DNA of 64,000 nucleotides from Rhodobacteraceae bacterium LMO-JJ12. GTDB taxonomy: Bacteria > Pseudomonadota > Alphaproteobacteria > Rhodobacterales > Rhodobacteraceae. The DNA is taken from positions 434,001 to 498,000 of the forward strand of contig JAKGBX010000003.1 of the NCBI GenBank assembly GCA_021555075.1, in the 5' to 3' direction. The notes under the pieces were generated by a model. The model worked only from the letters and a program-made list of their open reading frames with translations. It had not been told where the DNA came from and did no database searches. This document shows positions 8,002 to 16,741 of the stretch, piece by piece (the first letter of the stretch is position 1; each line of letters starts with the position of its first letter). The position numbers and the translations under genes were made by a program.

Positions 8002-10506
8002 ATGAAAACCCAAGTCAAAGCTCTGGTCGTTGGCGGCGGTGCCGTTGGCACGTCTATTGCCTATCATCTGGCCCGCGCCGGCTGGAATGATGTGATGTTG
8101 CTGGAGCGTGATGAACTGACATCTGGCTCGACTTGGCACGCGGCGGGTCTGTTGCCGCTTTTCAATATGTCCTTTGCGACCACGCATATCCACAAATACT
8201 CGGTCGAATTTTACAAGTCACTCGAGGCGGAAACCGGCCTGAACGCCGGGTTTGCCGTGGTCGGCAACCTGCGTATGGCCCAGACCCAGGAACGCATGGA
8301 CGAATTCATGCTCTATGCCTCGACCGCAGAAACCTGCGGTGTGCCTTATGTCTGGTTGACGCCCGACGAAATCAAGCAGAAATGGCCGCTCATTCGCACC
8401 GATGATCTGAAAGGTGCGCTGTATCACAACACTGATGGCTATATTAACCCCGCCGATGTGACGATGGCGATGGCCAAAGGTGCACGCCAGCGTGGCGTGA
8501 TGATCGAGCGCAAATGGCAGGCTGATGCGTTCCACTGGAACGGTGCGGCTTGGGAAGTGACCGCTACTAAGATGGTAGAGAAAGGTGGCAACCTGGTGCC
8601 CAGCGACGAGCAGGTGGTGATCACCGCCGAGCATGTCGTCACAGCCAGCGGAAACCACGCACAGCGCACGGCAAAGATGCTGGGTATCAAGATGCCCGCG
8701 ATCCCGGTCGAGCATCAATTCATCGTGATGGATCAAGACCCGGCGCTGGTCGAGTATCGCAAGAATGGCGGCGCAGAGCATCCGGTGGTGCGCGATGCCG
8801 ATGCGCAATCTTACGTGCGCGAAGAGCGGGGCGGATGGATCCTGGGCGTCTATGAGAAGGGTGCGCCGGCGCGGTTTGAATATGGCGTGCCCGACAGTTT
8901 CCGCGCCGACCTGTTTCAGCTCGATCTGGAGCGGATCGAGGAACAATATCTGGCAATGATTCACCGCATTCCGACGTGCGAGGAAAGCGGGCTCAAGGAT
9001 GATTTCAACGGTCCGATCTGCTATACCCCTGATGGAAACCCGCTGGTCGGGCCTGCGCCGGGGCTGCACAACATGTGGCTGGCGGAAGGGTTTTCGTTTG
9101 GTATCACAGCGGCAGGCGGCACCGGCTATTACCTTGCGCAGCTGATGGTCGATGGCGAGGCCGAGATCGACATGGCGAGCCTCGATCCGAAACGCTATTC
9201 GCAGAACTGGATGACCACCGAATTTGCCGCGCGCAAGAACGAGGAATGCTACGATCACGTCTATATCATGCATTACCCGGACGAAGAGCGCCCGGCATGC
9301 CGCCCGTTGCGCACAGCACCGGCCTATGACCGGCAAAAGGCGCTGGGCGCGCAGTTTGGCTTCGTCAACGGCTGGGAGCGACCCAACTATTATGGTCCCT
9401 TGGATGCCCCCGACAGTTTCGATCATGACGCGCGCAGTTTCCGGCGTGGTGGATGGTGGCAATATGCCAAGGCCGAAGCTGAGGCGATCCGTAACGGCGT
9501 CGGGCTGATTGACGCGACGGCCTTTACCAAACATGTGGTGAAAGGGCCGGGCGCGACCCAGTTCCTCGATTGGTTCACCTGCAACAAGCTGCCGAAAGTA
9601 GGCCGGATCAACCTGACCTATGCGCTGACCGGGGCCGGTACCACACGCACCGAATACACCATCGTACGCAATGGCGAGAATGACTACTATCTGGTCAGCG
9701 CCGGGGCCTGGAGTGAATATGACGCCGATTTCCTGCGCAAGGCAGCGGCGGACAAGGCCGATGAATTCGGCTATATCGAGATTCAGGACGTGACGACGCA
9801 ATGGGGGGTCTTTGCCATTGCAGGGCCAAAATCGCGCGATGTATTGCGCGAGGTTATCAAAGATGCCGACCCTGCGAGTGTGCTCTCGAACAAGAGGTTT
9901 CCCTGGCTCACCGCGCGCAAGATCGAGCTTGGCATGTGCCCGATCAATGCGATCCGTGTGGCCTATACCGGTGAGTTGGGCTGGGAGCTGCATCATCCGA
10001 TCGAGATGCAGAATTACCTTTGGGATCTGCTGCTAGGGGCGGGCGAAAAGCACGGCATGAAGCTGGTCGGCGCACGTGCACAGAACTGGCTCAGGCAGGA
10101 GAAGAGCTATCGCGCCTTTGGCACCGAACTGGGCCGGGATGCAACGCCGTTGGAGGCCGATCTGCCGCGGTTTATCGATCTTTCCAAGGATTTTCATGGC
10201 AAGGCGGAGATGCAGGAAAAGGGCATCCGCAGCAAATGTGTCACCCTGCTGATCGATGGGCCGGACGACACCGATCCTTGGGGTCGCGAGGCACTTTATG
10301 ATGGCGACCGCAAGGTCGGGCGGCTCACTTCGGGTGGCTATTCGGTGGTGTTTGGAAAATCCATCGGTATGGGCTATGTCGCGCCGGAATTGGCGACAAT
10401 AGGGCAGAAGGTGAAGGTGAAGATGCTTGACCAACTATGGGATGCCGAGATCGTGGAAGACAGCCCATATGATCCGTCCAATGCCAATATCCGGGTGGAT
10501 GGGTAA
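8002..10506 (+). CDS. FAD-dependent dimethylglycine/sarcosine dehydrogenase-like protein with GcvT C-terminal domain
   Basis: Cytosolic flavoprotein of 834 residues. CGGAAGG upstream supports ATG 8002 over the TTG 27 bases earlier. The N-terminal half is a DAO-type FAD domain: dinucleotide motif GGGAVGTSIAYHL at about 10-22, ERDELTSGSTWHAAG at about 36-50 (the flavinylation-type His region) and the FAD closing segment FSFGITAAGGTGYYLA near 370. The C-terminal half is a folate-binding GcvT/aminomethyltransferase domain, with RVAYTGELGWELH typical of it. Enzymes with this build demethylate dimethylglycine, sarcosine or related methylamines and pass C1 units to tetrahydrofolate. Substrate is inferred, not proven. 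It ends in a hairpin shared with the convergent GH25 gene. Confidence 0.85.
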   Translation: MKTQVKALVVGGGAVGTSIAYHLARAGWNDVMLLERDELTSGSTWHAAGLLPLFNMSFATTHIHKYSVEFYKSLEAETGLNAGFAVVGNLRMAQTQERMDEFMLYASTAETCGVPYVWLTPDEIKQKWPLIRTDDLKGALYHNTDGYINPADVTMAMAKGARQRGVMIERKWQADAFHWNGAAWEVTATKMVEKGGNLVPSDEQVVITAEHVVTASGNHAQRTAKMLGIKMPAIPVEHQFIVMDQDPALVEYRKNGGAEHPVVRDADAQSYVREERGGWILGVYEKGAPARFEYGVPDSFRADLFQLDLERIEEQYLAMIHRIPTCEESGLKDDFNGPICYTPDGNPLVGPAPGLHNMWLAEGFSFGITAAGGTGYYLAQLMVDGEAEIDMASLDPKRYSQNWMTTEFAARKNEECYDHVYIMHYPDEERPACRPLRTAPAYDRQKALGAQFGFVNGWERPNYYGPLDAPDSFDHDARSFRRGGWWQYAKAEAEAIRNGVGLIDATAFTKHVVKGPGATQFLDWFTCNKLPKVGRINLTYALTGAGTTRTEYTIVRNGENDYYLVSAGAWSEYDADFLRKAAADKADEFGYIEIQDVTTQWGVFAIAGPKSRDVLREVIKDADPASVLSNKRFPWLTARKIELGMCPINAIRVAYTGELGWELHHPIEMQNYLWDLLLGAGEKHGMKLVGARAQNWLRQEKSYRAFGTELGRDATPLEADLPRFIDLSKDFHGKAEMQEKGIRSKCVTLLIDGPDDTDPWGREALYDGDRKVGRLTSGGYSVVFGKSIGMGYVAPELATIGQKVKVKMLDQLWDAEIVEDSPYDPSNANIRVDG

Positions 10507-10514
10507 GTAGGCCG

Positions 10515-10532
10515 GCCGGGCTTCGGCCCGGC
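10515..10532. terminator. GC-rich hairpin between convergent genes
   Basis: A perfect 7-bp stem GCCGGGC / GCCCGGC closes a UUCG tetraloop. It sits between the end of the FAD/GcvT gene and the end of the GH25 gene, so it can serve both transcripts. There is no U-run, so termination may be only partial. Confidence 0.5.
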
Positions 10533-10540
10533 TCGCGTGG

Positions 10541-11368
10541 TCACACCCGCCGTGCAGCCAGCCAGGCGGCCCAATCGGTGGCGGAGCCGTTGAACAGGTT
10601 GAGATCGGTATCACCTTCAAAGCCGGGCACGATTCCGGTGCCGGAATATTGCCAGAAGCGCCAACGCTGGCCGGGATAGGCTTCGGCTGGGCTTTTGGCG
10701 GTGCTGCGAAGCCAGAATTCAACGCTGCGCAAACGGCCAAGATCGTTGTCCTTGAAGAATTCCGGCGTGGTGTAAACCACCGGGCGCTGGCCGTAATGCG
10801 CCTCGAGCGCGGCAAGGAAGATGCGCGCTTCGCGCCGGACCAGATCGTCGGGAGGACGTTTGGTGCAGGTCGGGGAAAACGGATTCCATTCCATGTCGAG
10901 CACCGGCGGGAGCATGCCTGACCTTTTGCGCACGTTTTTTATGAACCAACGGGCCTGCGTCTCTGCTGAGGTGCAGAAATAAAAGAAATGATAAGCCCCT
11001 GTGGGGATCCCGGCGTGGCTGGCACCGCGCCAATGTTCGTGAAACATCGGGTCAAGAAGATCGCCACCTTCGGTGGCCTTTATCCAAGCGAAATTCACCC
11101 CACTGGCCCGCGCTGCCTTCCAATTGGAGGAAGCTTGAAATCGCGCCGCATCGATTCCGTGAACGGGATAGCGCGCAGGGTGACGCCCTTTGAAATCAAT
11201 CGGATGACTATCGCCGAAATTCGGGCGGATCACCGAAGGGGCAGACAGGGCGCCGGGTCGCCCTGCGGTTGCTTGCGTGTTGATCGTTGTGGTCTGCCCG
11301 CCGCCGCAGCCTGTAAGCGCGAAGGCAGACAGCGAAAGCCCGAAGACACGGCGGCTGGGGTGAGGCAT
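10541..11368 (-). CDS. Lipoprotein GH25 family muramidase (lysozyme)
   Basis: 275-residue predicted outer-membrane or periplasmic lipoprotein. The N-terminus has a twin-Arg-like start (MPHPSRRVFGLSLSAF) and a lipobox LTGC, with Cys at 21. The remainder is a glycoside hydrolase 25 barrel: HGIDAARFQ (first catalytic-side Asp), WIKATEGGDLLDP, HFFYF, PVLDMEWN (the DxE catalytic pair) and FWQYSGTG near the end. GH25 enzymes cleave the MurNAc-GlcNAc bond of peptidoglycan. It stands alone; the SRR start may use the Tat route, which is inference. The barrel motifs look intact. Confidence 0.87.
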   Translation of the reverse strand: MPHPSRRVFGLSLSAFALTGCGGGQTTTINTQATAGRPGALSAPSVIRPNFGDSHPIDFKGRHPARYPVHGIDAARFQASSNWKAARASGVNFAWIKATEGGDLLDPMFHEHWRGASHAGIPTGAYHFFYFCTSAETQARWFIKNVRKRSGMLPPVLDMEWNPFSPTCTKRPPDDLVRREARIFLAALEAHYGQRPVVYTTPEFFKDNDLGRLRSVEFWLRSTAKSPAEAYPGQRWRFWQYSGTGIVPGFEGDTDLNLFNGSATDWAAWLAARRV

Positions 11369-11467
11369 GTGTCTCTCCGGAGTTGTACGGTTCTACGAGC
11401 AGTCTGCCCGGTGACAGCACAGGCTTTCAACCCCCGAGAGCGGAATTAGCGGTCACTAGCCTTGGCT

Positions 11468-11803
11468 TCAACCTGCGAGTTCGTCGTAACACTCAAGCGC
11501 CTTGCCAGCATACATCAGCGCTGGGCCGCCGCCCATCTGAATGCACATCGCCAGGACGTCGGAGACCTCTTCGCGGGTTGCACCGGCGCGCACCAAGGCG
11601 TCGACATGAAAGGCGATGCAAGCTTCGCAGCGTGTGGCCACGGCGATACCGAGAGCAACGTATTCCTTATGTTTGAATTCCAGAACACCGCTTTCCTTGA
11701 CGCTTTTTGATAGCGTGGCGAACCCTTTGGAGGCTTCAGGAATCGCTTTGTTGAGGGTGCGCAACTGGTTACGTGTGGATTCAATCTTATCGGTCCAAGT
11801 CAT
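11468..11803 (-). CDS. Carboxymuconolactone decarboxylase / AhpD-like protein
   Basis: 111-residue all-alpha protein of the AhpD/CMD fold. The redox motif CEACIAFH (C-x2-C-x3-H) sits around residue 57, followed by the usual VSDVLAMCIQMGGGPALMYA helix. Proteins with an intact C-x2-C-x3-H motif usually act as small alkylhydroperoxidase-type thiol reductases rather than lactone decarboxylases. Two FNR-like palindromes lie 43 and 69 bp upstream of the start, suggesting control by oxygen availability. It is monocistronic as far as the sequence shows. Confidence 0.87.
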   Translation of the reverse strand: MTWTDKIESTRNQLRTLNKAIPEASKGFATLSKSVKESGVLEFKHKEYVALGIAVATRCEACIAFHVDALVRAGATREEVSDVLAMCIQMGGGPALMYAGKALECYDELAG

Positions 11804-11845
11804 TTCGGGCGTCCTTGTGATCAGGTTTACTCAGGTTGCCCCTGA

Positions 11846-11859
11846 TTGATCACGATGAA
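11846..11859 (-). promoter_or_regulatory. Second FNR-like box, one mismatch
   Basis: Reads TTGATCACGATGAA, one base off the FNR/FnrL consensus TTGAT-N4-ATCAA. It lies 26 bp from the perfect box and closer to the AhpD-like gene, where it could overlap core promoter elements. Weaker evidence than its neighbour. Confidence 0.4.
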
Positions 11860-11871
11860 ATGCCTCCGGCC

Positions 11872-11885
11872 TTGATCGGGATCAA
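11872..11885 (-). promoter_or_regulatory. FNR/FnrL-type operator, perfect consensus
   Basis: TTGATCGGGATCAA is an exact TTGAT-N4-ATCAA palindrome, the binding site known for FNR and the alphaproteobacterial FnrL. Its centre is 75 bp upstream of the start codon of the AhpD-like gene. The other neighbour is the 3' end of the methyltransferase gene, so the AhpD-like gene is the natural target. Confidence 0.65.
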
Positions 11886-11905
11886 GCCAAGCGTAAGCTT
11901 TGCGT

Positions 11906-12565
11906 CTATTCCGACCGGCGTGCGACAAAGGCGAGGTTGTTGGCAGGCATTTCAACCACCTCAACCAGTTCAAGAAAACCTGCGTGTAGCCAGTCGATGA
12001 CATCCCAATCGCTCTTATAGCCTATGTCCGGGTCTTGTGCCTGCAAGCTGGTGTGAAAGCCGGCGTCGCCTTCTGATGTCGCCTCTCCGTCGCGCAAGAA
12101 GGGGCCGTAAAGGATGAAACGGCCGCCCGGCGCGAGGGCTTGCGCCGCCTCGTGGAGCAGCACCCTGGCTTCAGATTCCGAGATCAGGTGCAAAAGGTTG
12201 ACCACTAGGATCAGATCCCGGTCGGGATGAGCCGTTGCCCATCCCGGTGTAGTGGCATCAAGTTCGGCTGCTGGCGCGATGTTCGCCAACCCGGCCTCTT
12301 GCGCCCAGGCATCGACCGACGCGCGGCGAGCATCATCAATATCAGTGGGTTGCCAATCGACCCCAGGTAGAGCGTGCGCCAATGCAACGACATGCTGTCC
12401 TGTGCCCGACGCAATTTCGAGTGCTTTGCCATGTTCAGGCGCGTGCGCCTTGACCAATTCGCGGATGGCTTGCGTGTTGCGTGCGGCTGAGGGCGCATGC
12501 AATCGCCCGCCGTCAGTAGAATGGGCGATCGACGCGGTGTCTGGCAGGTTCAGGCGGCGGGGCAT
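11906..12565 (-). CDS. DUF938-type SAM-dependent methyltransferase
   Basis: 219-residue class I methyltransferase. The chosen ATG at 12565 is preceded by TTGAGGA; an upstream in-frame extension of 59 codons looks non-coding. The N-terminus is the DUF938 signature (IAHSTDGGRLHAPSAARN). The SAM motif I is ALEIASGTGQHV near residue 50, and PTDIDDAR carries the acidic residue that binds the ribose. The tail ends NNLAFVARR. The substrate of this family is not known. The preceding gene (12685) is on the same strand but 119 bp away. Confidence 0.8.
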   Translation of the reverse strand: MPRRLNLPDTASIAHSTDGGRLHAPSAARNTQAIRELVKAHAPEHGKALEIASGTGQHVVALAHALPGVDWQPTDIDDARRASVDAWAQEAGLANIAPAAELDATTPGWATAHPDRDLILVVNLLHLISESEARVLLHEAAQALAPGGRFILYGPFLRDGEATSEGDAGFHTSLQAQDPDIGYKSDWDVIDWLHAGFLELVEVVEMPANNLAFVARRSE

Positions 12566-12684
12566 GGCGCGGATCCTCAAGGCATTCCTGCCGGAAAATT
12601 CGCACGGGCTGTCGTTGGCTTCAAGCGAAACGCGCATGCCCTGTCGTAAGTAAGGAGAGGCGCACCCGCCTCTCCAGTCGTGTC

Positions 12685-13095
12685 TTATTCGCTGACGTGA
12701 AAGGCCGGCTGATCGGTGATCATGTATTTGCACGCCCCGCAAGCTGCGGAGCCGCGTTCCTCAAACCATCGACACGTCGCGCGGATCACGCATGGCTGCA
12801 GCGGCGGATCGGGCAAACCGCCTTGGGCGTCTATTGCAGACAGCACTCTAAGCACTACGCCGCAGCCTTCGCCGGTCCACTGTGCGCAGCCGGTCTTTTG
12901 GCAGGGCGCAGCAAGAGGCATACGCGCTTCGGGCGGCGTGGCTTGGGCCTGTGCAGTTTCGACAAAACCCTTATCCACATGCATCTCAGTAAGCAGATAG
13001 CTCAACTCGCCCGTCTCGCCCATTGCGCCCAGAATGGTGGCTCCCCGCGCACAAGGTGCCGAAGGGCAGGTCAGGTCGTGCAGGCCGGATTTCAC
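12685..13095 (-). CDS. Cys-rich protein of unknown function
   Basis: 136 residues with nine cysteines in patterns suggesting metal or Fe-S binding: CPSAPC near the start, CQKTGC-x7-C in the middle (about 65-77) and C-x5-C-x10-C-x2-C near the end (PCVIRATCRWFEERG, then CGAC). The C-x5-CRWF block resembles small proteins annotated from memory as nitrogen-fixation-associated; I treat this only as a hint. The GTG start overlaps the stop of the upstream 81-aa gene by GTGA, so the two are translationally coupled. No membrane segment is seen. Confidence 0.7.
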   Translation of the reverse strand: MKSGLHDLTCPSAPCARGATILGAMGETGELSYLLTEMHVDKGFVETAQAQATPPEARMPLAAPCQKTGCAQWTGEGCGVVLRVLSAIDAQGGLPDPPLQPCVIRATCRWFEERGSAACGACKYMITDQPAFHVSE

Positions 13096-13337
13096 CGTAG
13101 CTTTCCCATTACCTCACCTATCTGTTTTTCTATCTGGAGAACGTCTTCGAACCGCTCACGCAGGATAAGACCGAGCCACTCGCGCGGGAACCGGATGGCG
13201 AAAAGTTGTTCGAGGATTTTGCCCGCGCCTGTCACCTCCACCTTGCCCAGAGCCACACTCTGAAGCTCCGCGGCCAGATCCTGCTCGGCGTCGCGGCTGA
13301 GCTTTACATCACCGAGGTCGATTACAAAACGTGCCAT
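13092..13337 (-). CDS. Small conserved hypothetical protein, 81 aa
   Basis: Not recognised. Hydrophilic, probably helical in the second half (FEDVLQIEKQIGEVMGKLR), with a beta-rich start MARFVIDLGDVKL. It lies immediately 5' of the Cys-rich gene and overlaps it by four bases, so both form one unit and may work together. The upstream 160 bp hold the promoter and, further away, the terminator of the BMP operon that points in the same direction. Confidence 0.6.
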   Translation of the reverse strand: MARFVIDLGDVKLSRDAEQDLAAELQSVALGKVEVTGAGKILEQLFAIRFPREWLGLILRERFEDVLQIEKQIGEVMGKLR

Positions 13338-13501
13338 TGGATAAATTCTTCTTTTGTTGAAACAAAATTGCGGAAAAATGGTATCCGCGTAGCAATGTTG
13401 TCAAATTCGCCTTGTGATTGAAGTGGGCGAAGGTCTGGAATACCTGACCCTGGCGGGAAATGGCCGACGTTTGGTTGAAAGCGAACTGAAGCGCCAATAA
13501 A

Positions 13502-13528
13502 AAAGGCCCGGTGAAGCTCCGGGCCTTT
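13502..13528 (-). terminator. Rho-independent terminator of the BMP ABC operon
   Basis: Ten-base perfect stem AAAGGCCCGG / CCGGGCCTTT with a 7-nt loop. On the minus strand it is followed by a T-run, 40 bp after the stop of the BMP substrate-binding gene. Confidence 0.85.
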
Positions 13529-13569
13529 CAAGGGGCTACGCCGATGGCGCAACCTTGAGATGTAAGCGC

Positions 13570-14643
13570 TTATTGCGGAATGTTGCCTTCGATGCCTTCA
13601 ACATAGAAGTTCATGCCTGCCAGCGTGCCATCATCGGCAACTTCACCGTCAGCCAGCCAATCCGAACCGTCCTGCTTCTTGAGTGGGCCGGTGAACGGGT
13701 GATAGGCCCCCGATGCGATTGCGTCTTTCATCGCCAGTGCCTCGGCTTTTACATCTGCAGGAACGGCATCAGAAATCTCGCCGATGCCGACCATGCCGGG
13801 GCCGATTCCGTCCCAAGTGCTCATGCTTGCCCAGGTGCCATCCATCACCGCCTGGGTGCGGGCGATGTAATAGGGTGCCCAATCGTCAATAATCGAGGAG
13901 ACCCGTGGCATAGGAGCGTATTCGGCCATGTCCGATGCTTGGCCGAAGGCGATGACGTTGCCGGCAGCCTGAGCGGCGGCGTGCGGTGCGGTCGAATCGG
14001 TGTGCTGTAGGATCACGTCAGCGCCCTGTTCGATCAGAACCTTGGCTGCGTCGGCCTCTTTCGCCGGATCGAACCAAGTGAAGGCCCAGACGATCTTGAA
14101 CTGAACGTCGGGGTTCACTTTCTTGGCGTGGATATAGGCGCTGTTGATGCCCCGGATAACTTCGGGGATCGGGAACGAGCCGATATAACCGACGATGTTG
14201 GATTTGGTCATGCGGCCAGCAATGGTGCCCTGTACAGCGCGGCCTTCATAGAAACGTGCCGAATAAACTGACACGTTGTCGGCTGTCTTGTAACCGGTGG
14301 CATGTTCGAATTTCACGTTGGGGAATTTCTTGGCGACGTTAATCGTCGGGTCCATGTAGCCGAACGAGGTGGTGAAGATCAGATTGGCGCCTTGCAGAGC
14401 CATCTGGGTGATCGCGCGTTCGGCATCGGCGCCTTCCGGCACGCTTTCCTGATAGACTGTTTCGACCTTGTCGCCGAAATGCGCTTCCACAGCCTGACGG
14501 GCTTTGTCGTGTTCATAGGTCCAGCCGCCGTCACCGACGGGGCCGACATAGATGAAGCCGACCTTGGTCTTGTCCTGAGCCACCGCAGCGGTGGCCAGAC
14601 CGAGCGCGACGGCGGCGCTGGCAAGCAGATTTGTAAGTTTCAT
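13570..14643 (-). CDS. BMP family ABC transporter substrate-binding protein (nucleoside-type)
   Basis: 357-residue periplasmic solute receptor of the Bmp/PnrA family, which binds purine nucleosides in studied members. Signal peptide 1-22 (ends AVAQ), then the family opening TKVGFIYVGPVGDGGWTYEHD and QMALQGANLIFTTSFGYMDP. GGGAG about nine bases before ATG supports the start. It is the last gene of an operon of ATP-binding protein, two permeases and this receptor, and is followed by a strong terminator. Ligand is inferred from family and operon context. Confidence 0.88.
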   Translation of the reverse strand: MKLTNLLASAAVALGLATAAVAQDKTKVGFIYVGPVGDGGWTYEHDKARQAVEAHFGDKVETVYQESVPEGADAERAITQMALQGANLIFTTSFGYMDPTINVAKKFPNVKFEHATGYKTADNVSVYSARFYEGRAVQGTIAGRMTKSNIVGYIGSFPIPEVIRGINSAYIHAKKVNPDVQFKIVWAFTWFDPAKEADAAKVLIEQGADVILQHTDSTAPHAAAQAAGNVIAFGQASDMAEYAPMPRVSSIIDDWAPYYIARTQAVMDGTWASMSTWDGIGPGMVGIGEISDAVPADVKAEALAMKDAIASGAYHPFTGPLKKQDGSDWLADGEVADDGTLAGMNFYVEGIEGNIPQ

Positions 14644-14688
14644 GAGTGATAACTCCCTGTTTAGTTCAAGTGGCAGTCACCCCGAGGT

Positions 14689-15609
14689 TCAGCCCGAAGC
14701 GTGAAAAATGCGACCGAGCGATGCCGGAGCACGCGAGCGGTCAGCGGACATGATGACCAGTACGAGGATGGTAATCAGGTATGGCGACATGGAAAGGTAT
14801 TCCGCCGGAATGGCAAGCCCTGCGGCTTGTAAATTCAACTGAAGCACGGTGACTCCGCCAAAAAGCCAGGCACCAAACAACACCCGCCATGGCTTCCACG
14901 AGGCGAAGACCACCAGTGCAAGAGCAATCCAACCTGCGCCCGCAGTCATGCCTTCGGTCCATTGCGGCACCCGGATCAGCGAAATGTAAGCGCCGCCAAG
15001 CCCGGCGCAGGCTCCGCCGAACATGATCGCCAGCACCCGGATCCGCACCACCTTGTAACCTAGCGCATGGGCTGCATCATGGTTTTCGCCCACGGCGCGC
15101 AGCACCAGGCCGATGCGGCTGAATTTCAGTACTGCCCATGTCGCCGCGACCAACGCCAGTGCGAAGTAGACCAGCAGATCATGACTGAACAGCACAGTGC
15201 CCAGAAACGGAATGTCGCTCAGGATCGGGATGTCGAGGGCCTGGGTGCGCGGCGGTTTGACCCCGACATAGCCTTGCCCCATCAATGAGCTCAAACCAAG
15301 CCCGAACAATGTCAGCGCCAACCCCGAGGCCACCTGATTAGCCAAAGCGAGCTGCGTCAGCAGTGCAAACAACACCGACAACAGCGCGCCGCCCACCGCA
15401 GCAGCCAAGAATCCTACCGTTGGAGAGCCACTTTCCACTGTCACTGCGAAGCCGAAGATCGCGCCGGTGATCATCATCCCTTCGACTCCGAGGTTCAGCA
15501 CACCTGCGCGTTCAACCACCAACTCGCCGATCGCCGCCAACAGAATCGGTGTCGCCGCCACCATCAGCGAGGCCAAGAGCAGGGCCGGATCGATTGCTGA
15601 AAAATTCAT
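14689..15609 (-). CDS. ABC transporter permease (nucleoside/BMP type), second permease
   Basis: 306-residue inner-membrane permease of the RbsC/BPD_transp_2 fold with about eight to nine hydrophobic helices and the family segment ERAGVLNLGVEGMMITGA near residue 35. The start overlaps the stop of the other permease by ATGA, so translation is coupled. It forms the heterodimeric channel with that permease; both are energised by the product of 16742-18259. The motif GLGGAYISLIRVPQWTEGMTAG (about 205-226) is typical of this pair. Confidence 0.87.
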   Translation of the reverse strand: MNFSAIDPALLLASLMVAATPILLAAIGELVVERAGVLNLGVEGMMITGAIFGFAVTVESGSPTVGFLAAAVGGALLSVLFALLTQLALANQVASGLALTLFGLGLSSLMGQGYVGVKPPRTQALDIPILSDIPFLGTVLFSHDLLVYFALALVAATWAVLKFSRIGLVLRAVGENHDAAHALGYKVVRIRVLAIMFGGACAGLGGAYISLIRVPQWTEGMTAGAGWIALALVVFASWKPWRVLFGAWLFGGVTVLQLNLQAAGLAIPAEYLSMSPYLITILVLVIMSADRSRAPASLGRIFHASG

Positions 15610-16706
15610 TGCGCTACCTCGCGTTTCACCAGTCGGATGCGATAGTTTGTCAGAAGGTCCACCGCCAAGAGGAAGAACAGCAGCATACCCTGAAACAGCT
15701 GGATCGCAGCCGCCGGGAGGCCCAGGTTGCCCTGCGCGATTTCGCCGCCGATATAGGTCAGCGCCATCAACAGCCCGGCCAGCAGTATGCCGACCGGATG
15801 CAATCGGCCCAGAAACGCCACGATGATCGCGGTAAAGCCATAGCCGGTATTGAAATCGATGCTGATCTGGCCAGAGGGACCCGACACCTCGAACATGCCC
15901 GCCAACCCCGCCAGAAGCCCCGACATACCGAGACAGAAGACGATCAGCCGGTTGGGCTTCACCCCTGCGAAACGGGCCGCGCGCGGGGCTTCGCCGGTAA
16001 GCCGGATGGAAAACCCGAGCATGTGGCGGTTGAGCAGGATATAGGCGAAAATCACCGCCAGAAACGCGGTCAACACGCCCCAGTGCATACCGCTTCCGGT
16101 GATCAATTCGTCATTGAAAGCCGCCGGATAATCCTTGAGATTGCGCGAGCCTGGAAAGCCATGGCCTTCGGGGTTCTTCAACAGTCCAAGTGACATCGAA
16201 GCGAGCAGCTGTTCGGCGACATAGACCAGCATGAGCGAGACAAGAATCTCGTTGGTGCCAAATTTTACCTTCAAGAGCGCCGGGATCATTGCCCAGACCC
16301 AACCGCCGAACGCGCCCGCGACAATCATCAGCGGGAAGATATACCAGGCGTCGGTCGGAAAAAATGCCAGCCCCGCTCCGGCGCCGAAAATCGCGCCCAT
16401 GATGTATTGCCCTTCGGCGCCGATGTTCCAGATGCCGGCGCGAAAGCCGAGCGAGAGGCCTATGGCGATCAGGATCAGTGGCGCGGCTTTGACCAGCAAT
16501 TGCGGTCGGTAGTAGAAGGCGAATTCACCAAACAGCGGATCATAGAAGATTGTGCGAATCGCCTCGATCGGGTTCTTGCCCAGCGCAGCAAACAGCAGGC
16601 CGCCTGCAATCATCGTTGCAAACACTGCAAACAGCGGTGTGAGATAGGCAAAAGCCTTGCTTGGTTGCGGCCGTTTCTCAAGCTTCAACATGGCATGCAC
16701 CCCCAT
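15606..16706 (-). CDS. ABC transporter permease (nucleoside/BMP type), first permease
   Basis: 366-residue inner-membrane permease, longer at the N-terminus than its partner. After a short cytosolic N-tail the first helix begins near residue 25; the EAA-like region reads IWNIGAEGQYIMGAIFGA (about 110-127). The ATG at 16706 is preceded by GGAAAG, which itself lies inside a short intergenic motif seen twice elsewhere in the window; a second ATG five codons in is possible. Together with the adjacent permease it makes the channel of the BMP transporter. Confidence 0.86.
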   Translation of the reverse strand: MGVHAMLKLEKRPQPSKAFAYLTPLFAVFATMIAGGLLFAALGKNPIEAIRTIFYDPLFGEFAFYYRPQLLVKAAPLILIAIGLSLGFRAGIWNIGAEGQYIMGAIFGAGAGLAFFPTDAWYIFPLMIVAGAFGGWVWAMIPALLKVKFGTNEILVSLMLVYVAEQLLASMSLGLLKNPEGHGFPGSRNLKDYPAAFNDELITGSGMHWGVLTAFLAVIFAYILLNRHMLGFSIRLTGEAPRAARFAGVKPNRLIVFCLGMSGLLAGLAGMFEVSGPSGQISIDFNTGYGFTAIIVAFLGRLHPVGILLAGLLMALTYIGGEIAQGNLGLPAAAIQLFQGMLLFFLLAVDLLTNYRIRLVKREVAQ

Positions 16707-16735
16707 GTTTCATCTTTCCAAAAAACTCAAATTCC
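16707..16735 (+). repeat. Short dispersed intergenic motif, copy 1
   Basis: GTTTCATCTTTCCAAAAAAC then TCAAATTCC. Read on the minus strand it provides the GGAAAG ribosome site of the first BMP permease gene. Confidence 0.4.
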
Positions 16736-16741
16736 AGAGGT

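Noticed and set aside
8218-9996. 592-codon minus-strand frame
   Set aside because: Antisense shadow of the FAD/GcvT dehydrogenase gene, whose domains are clear; high GC opens long false frames.
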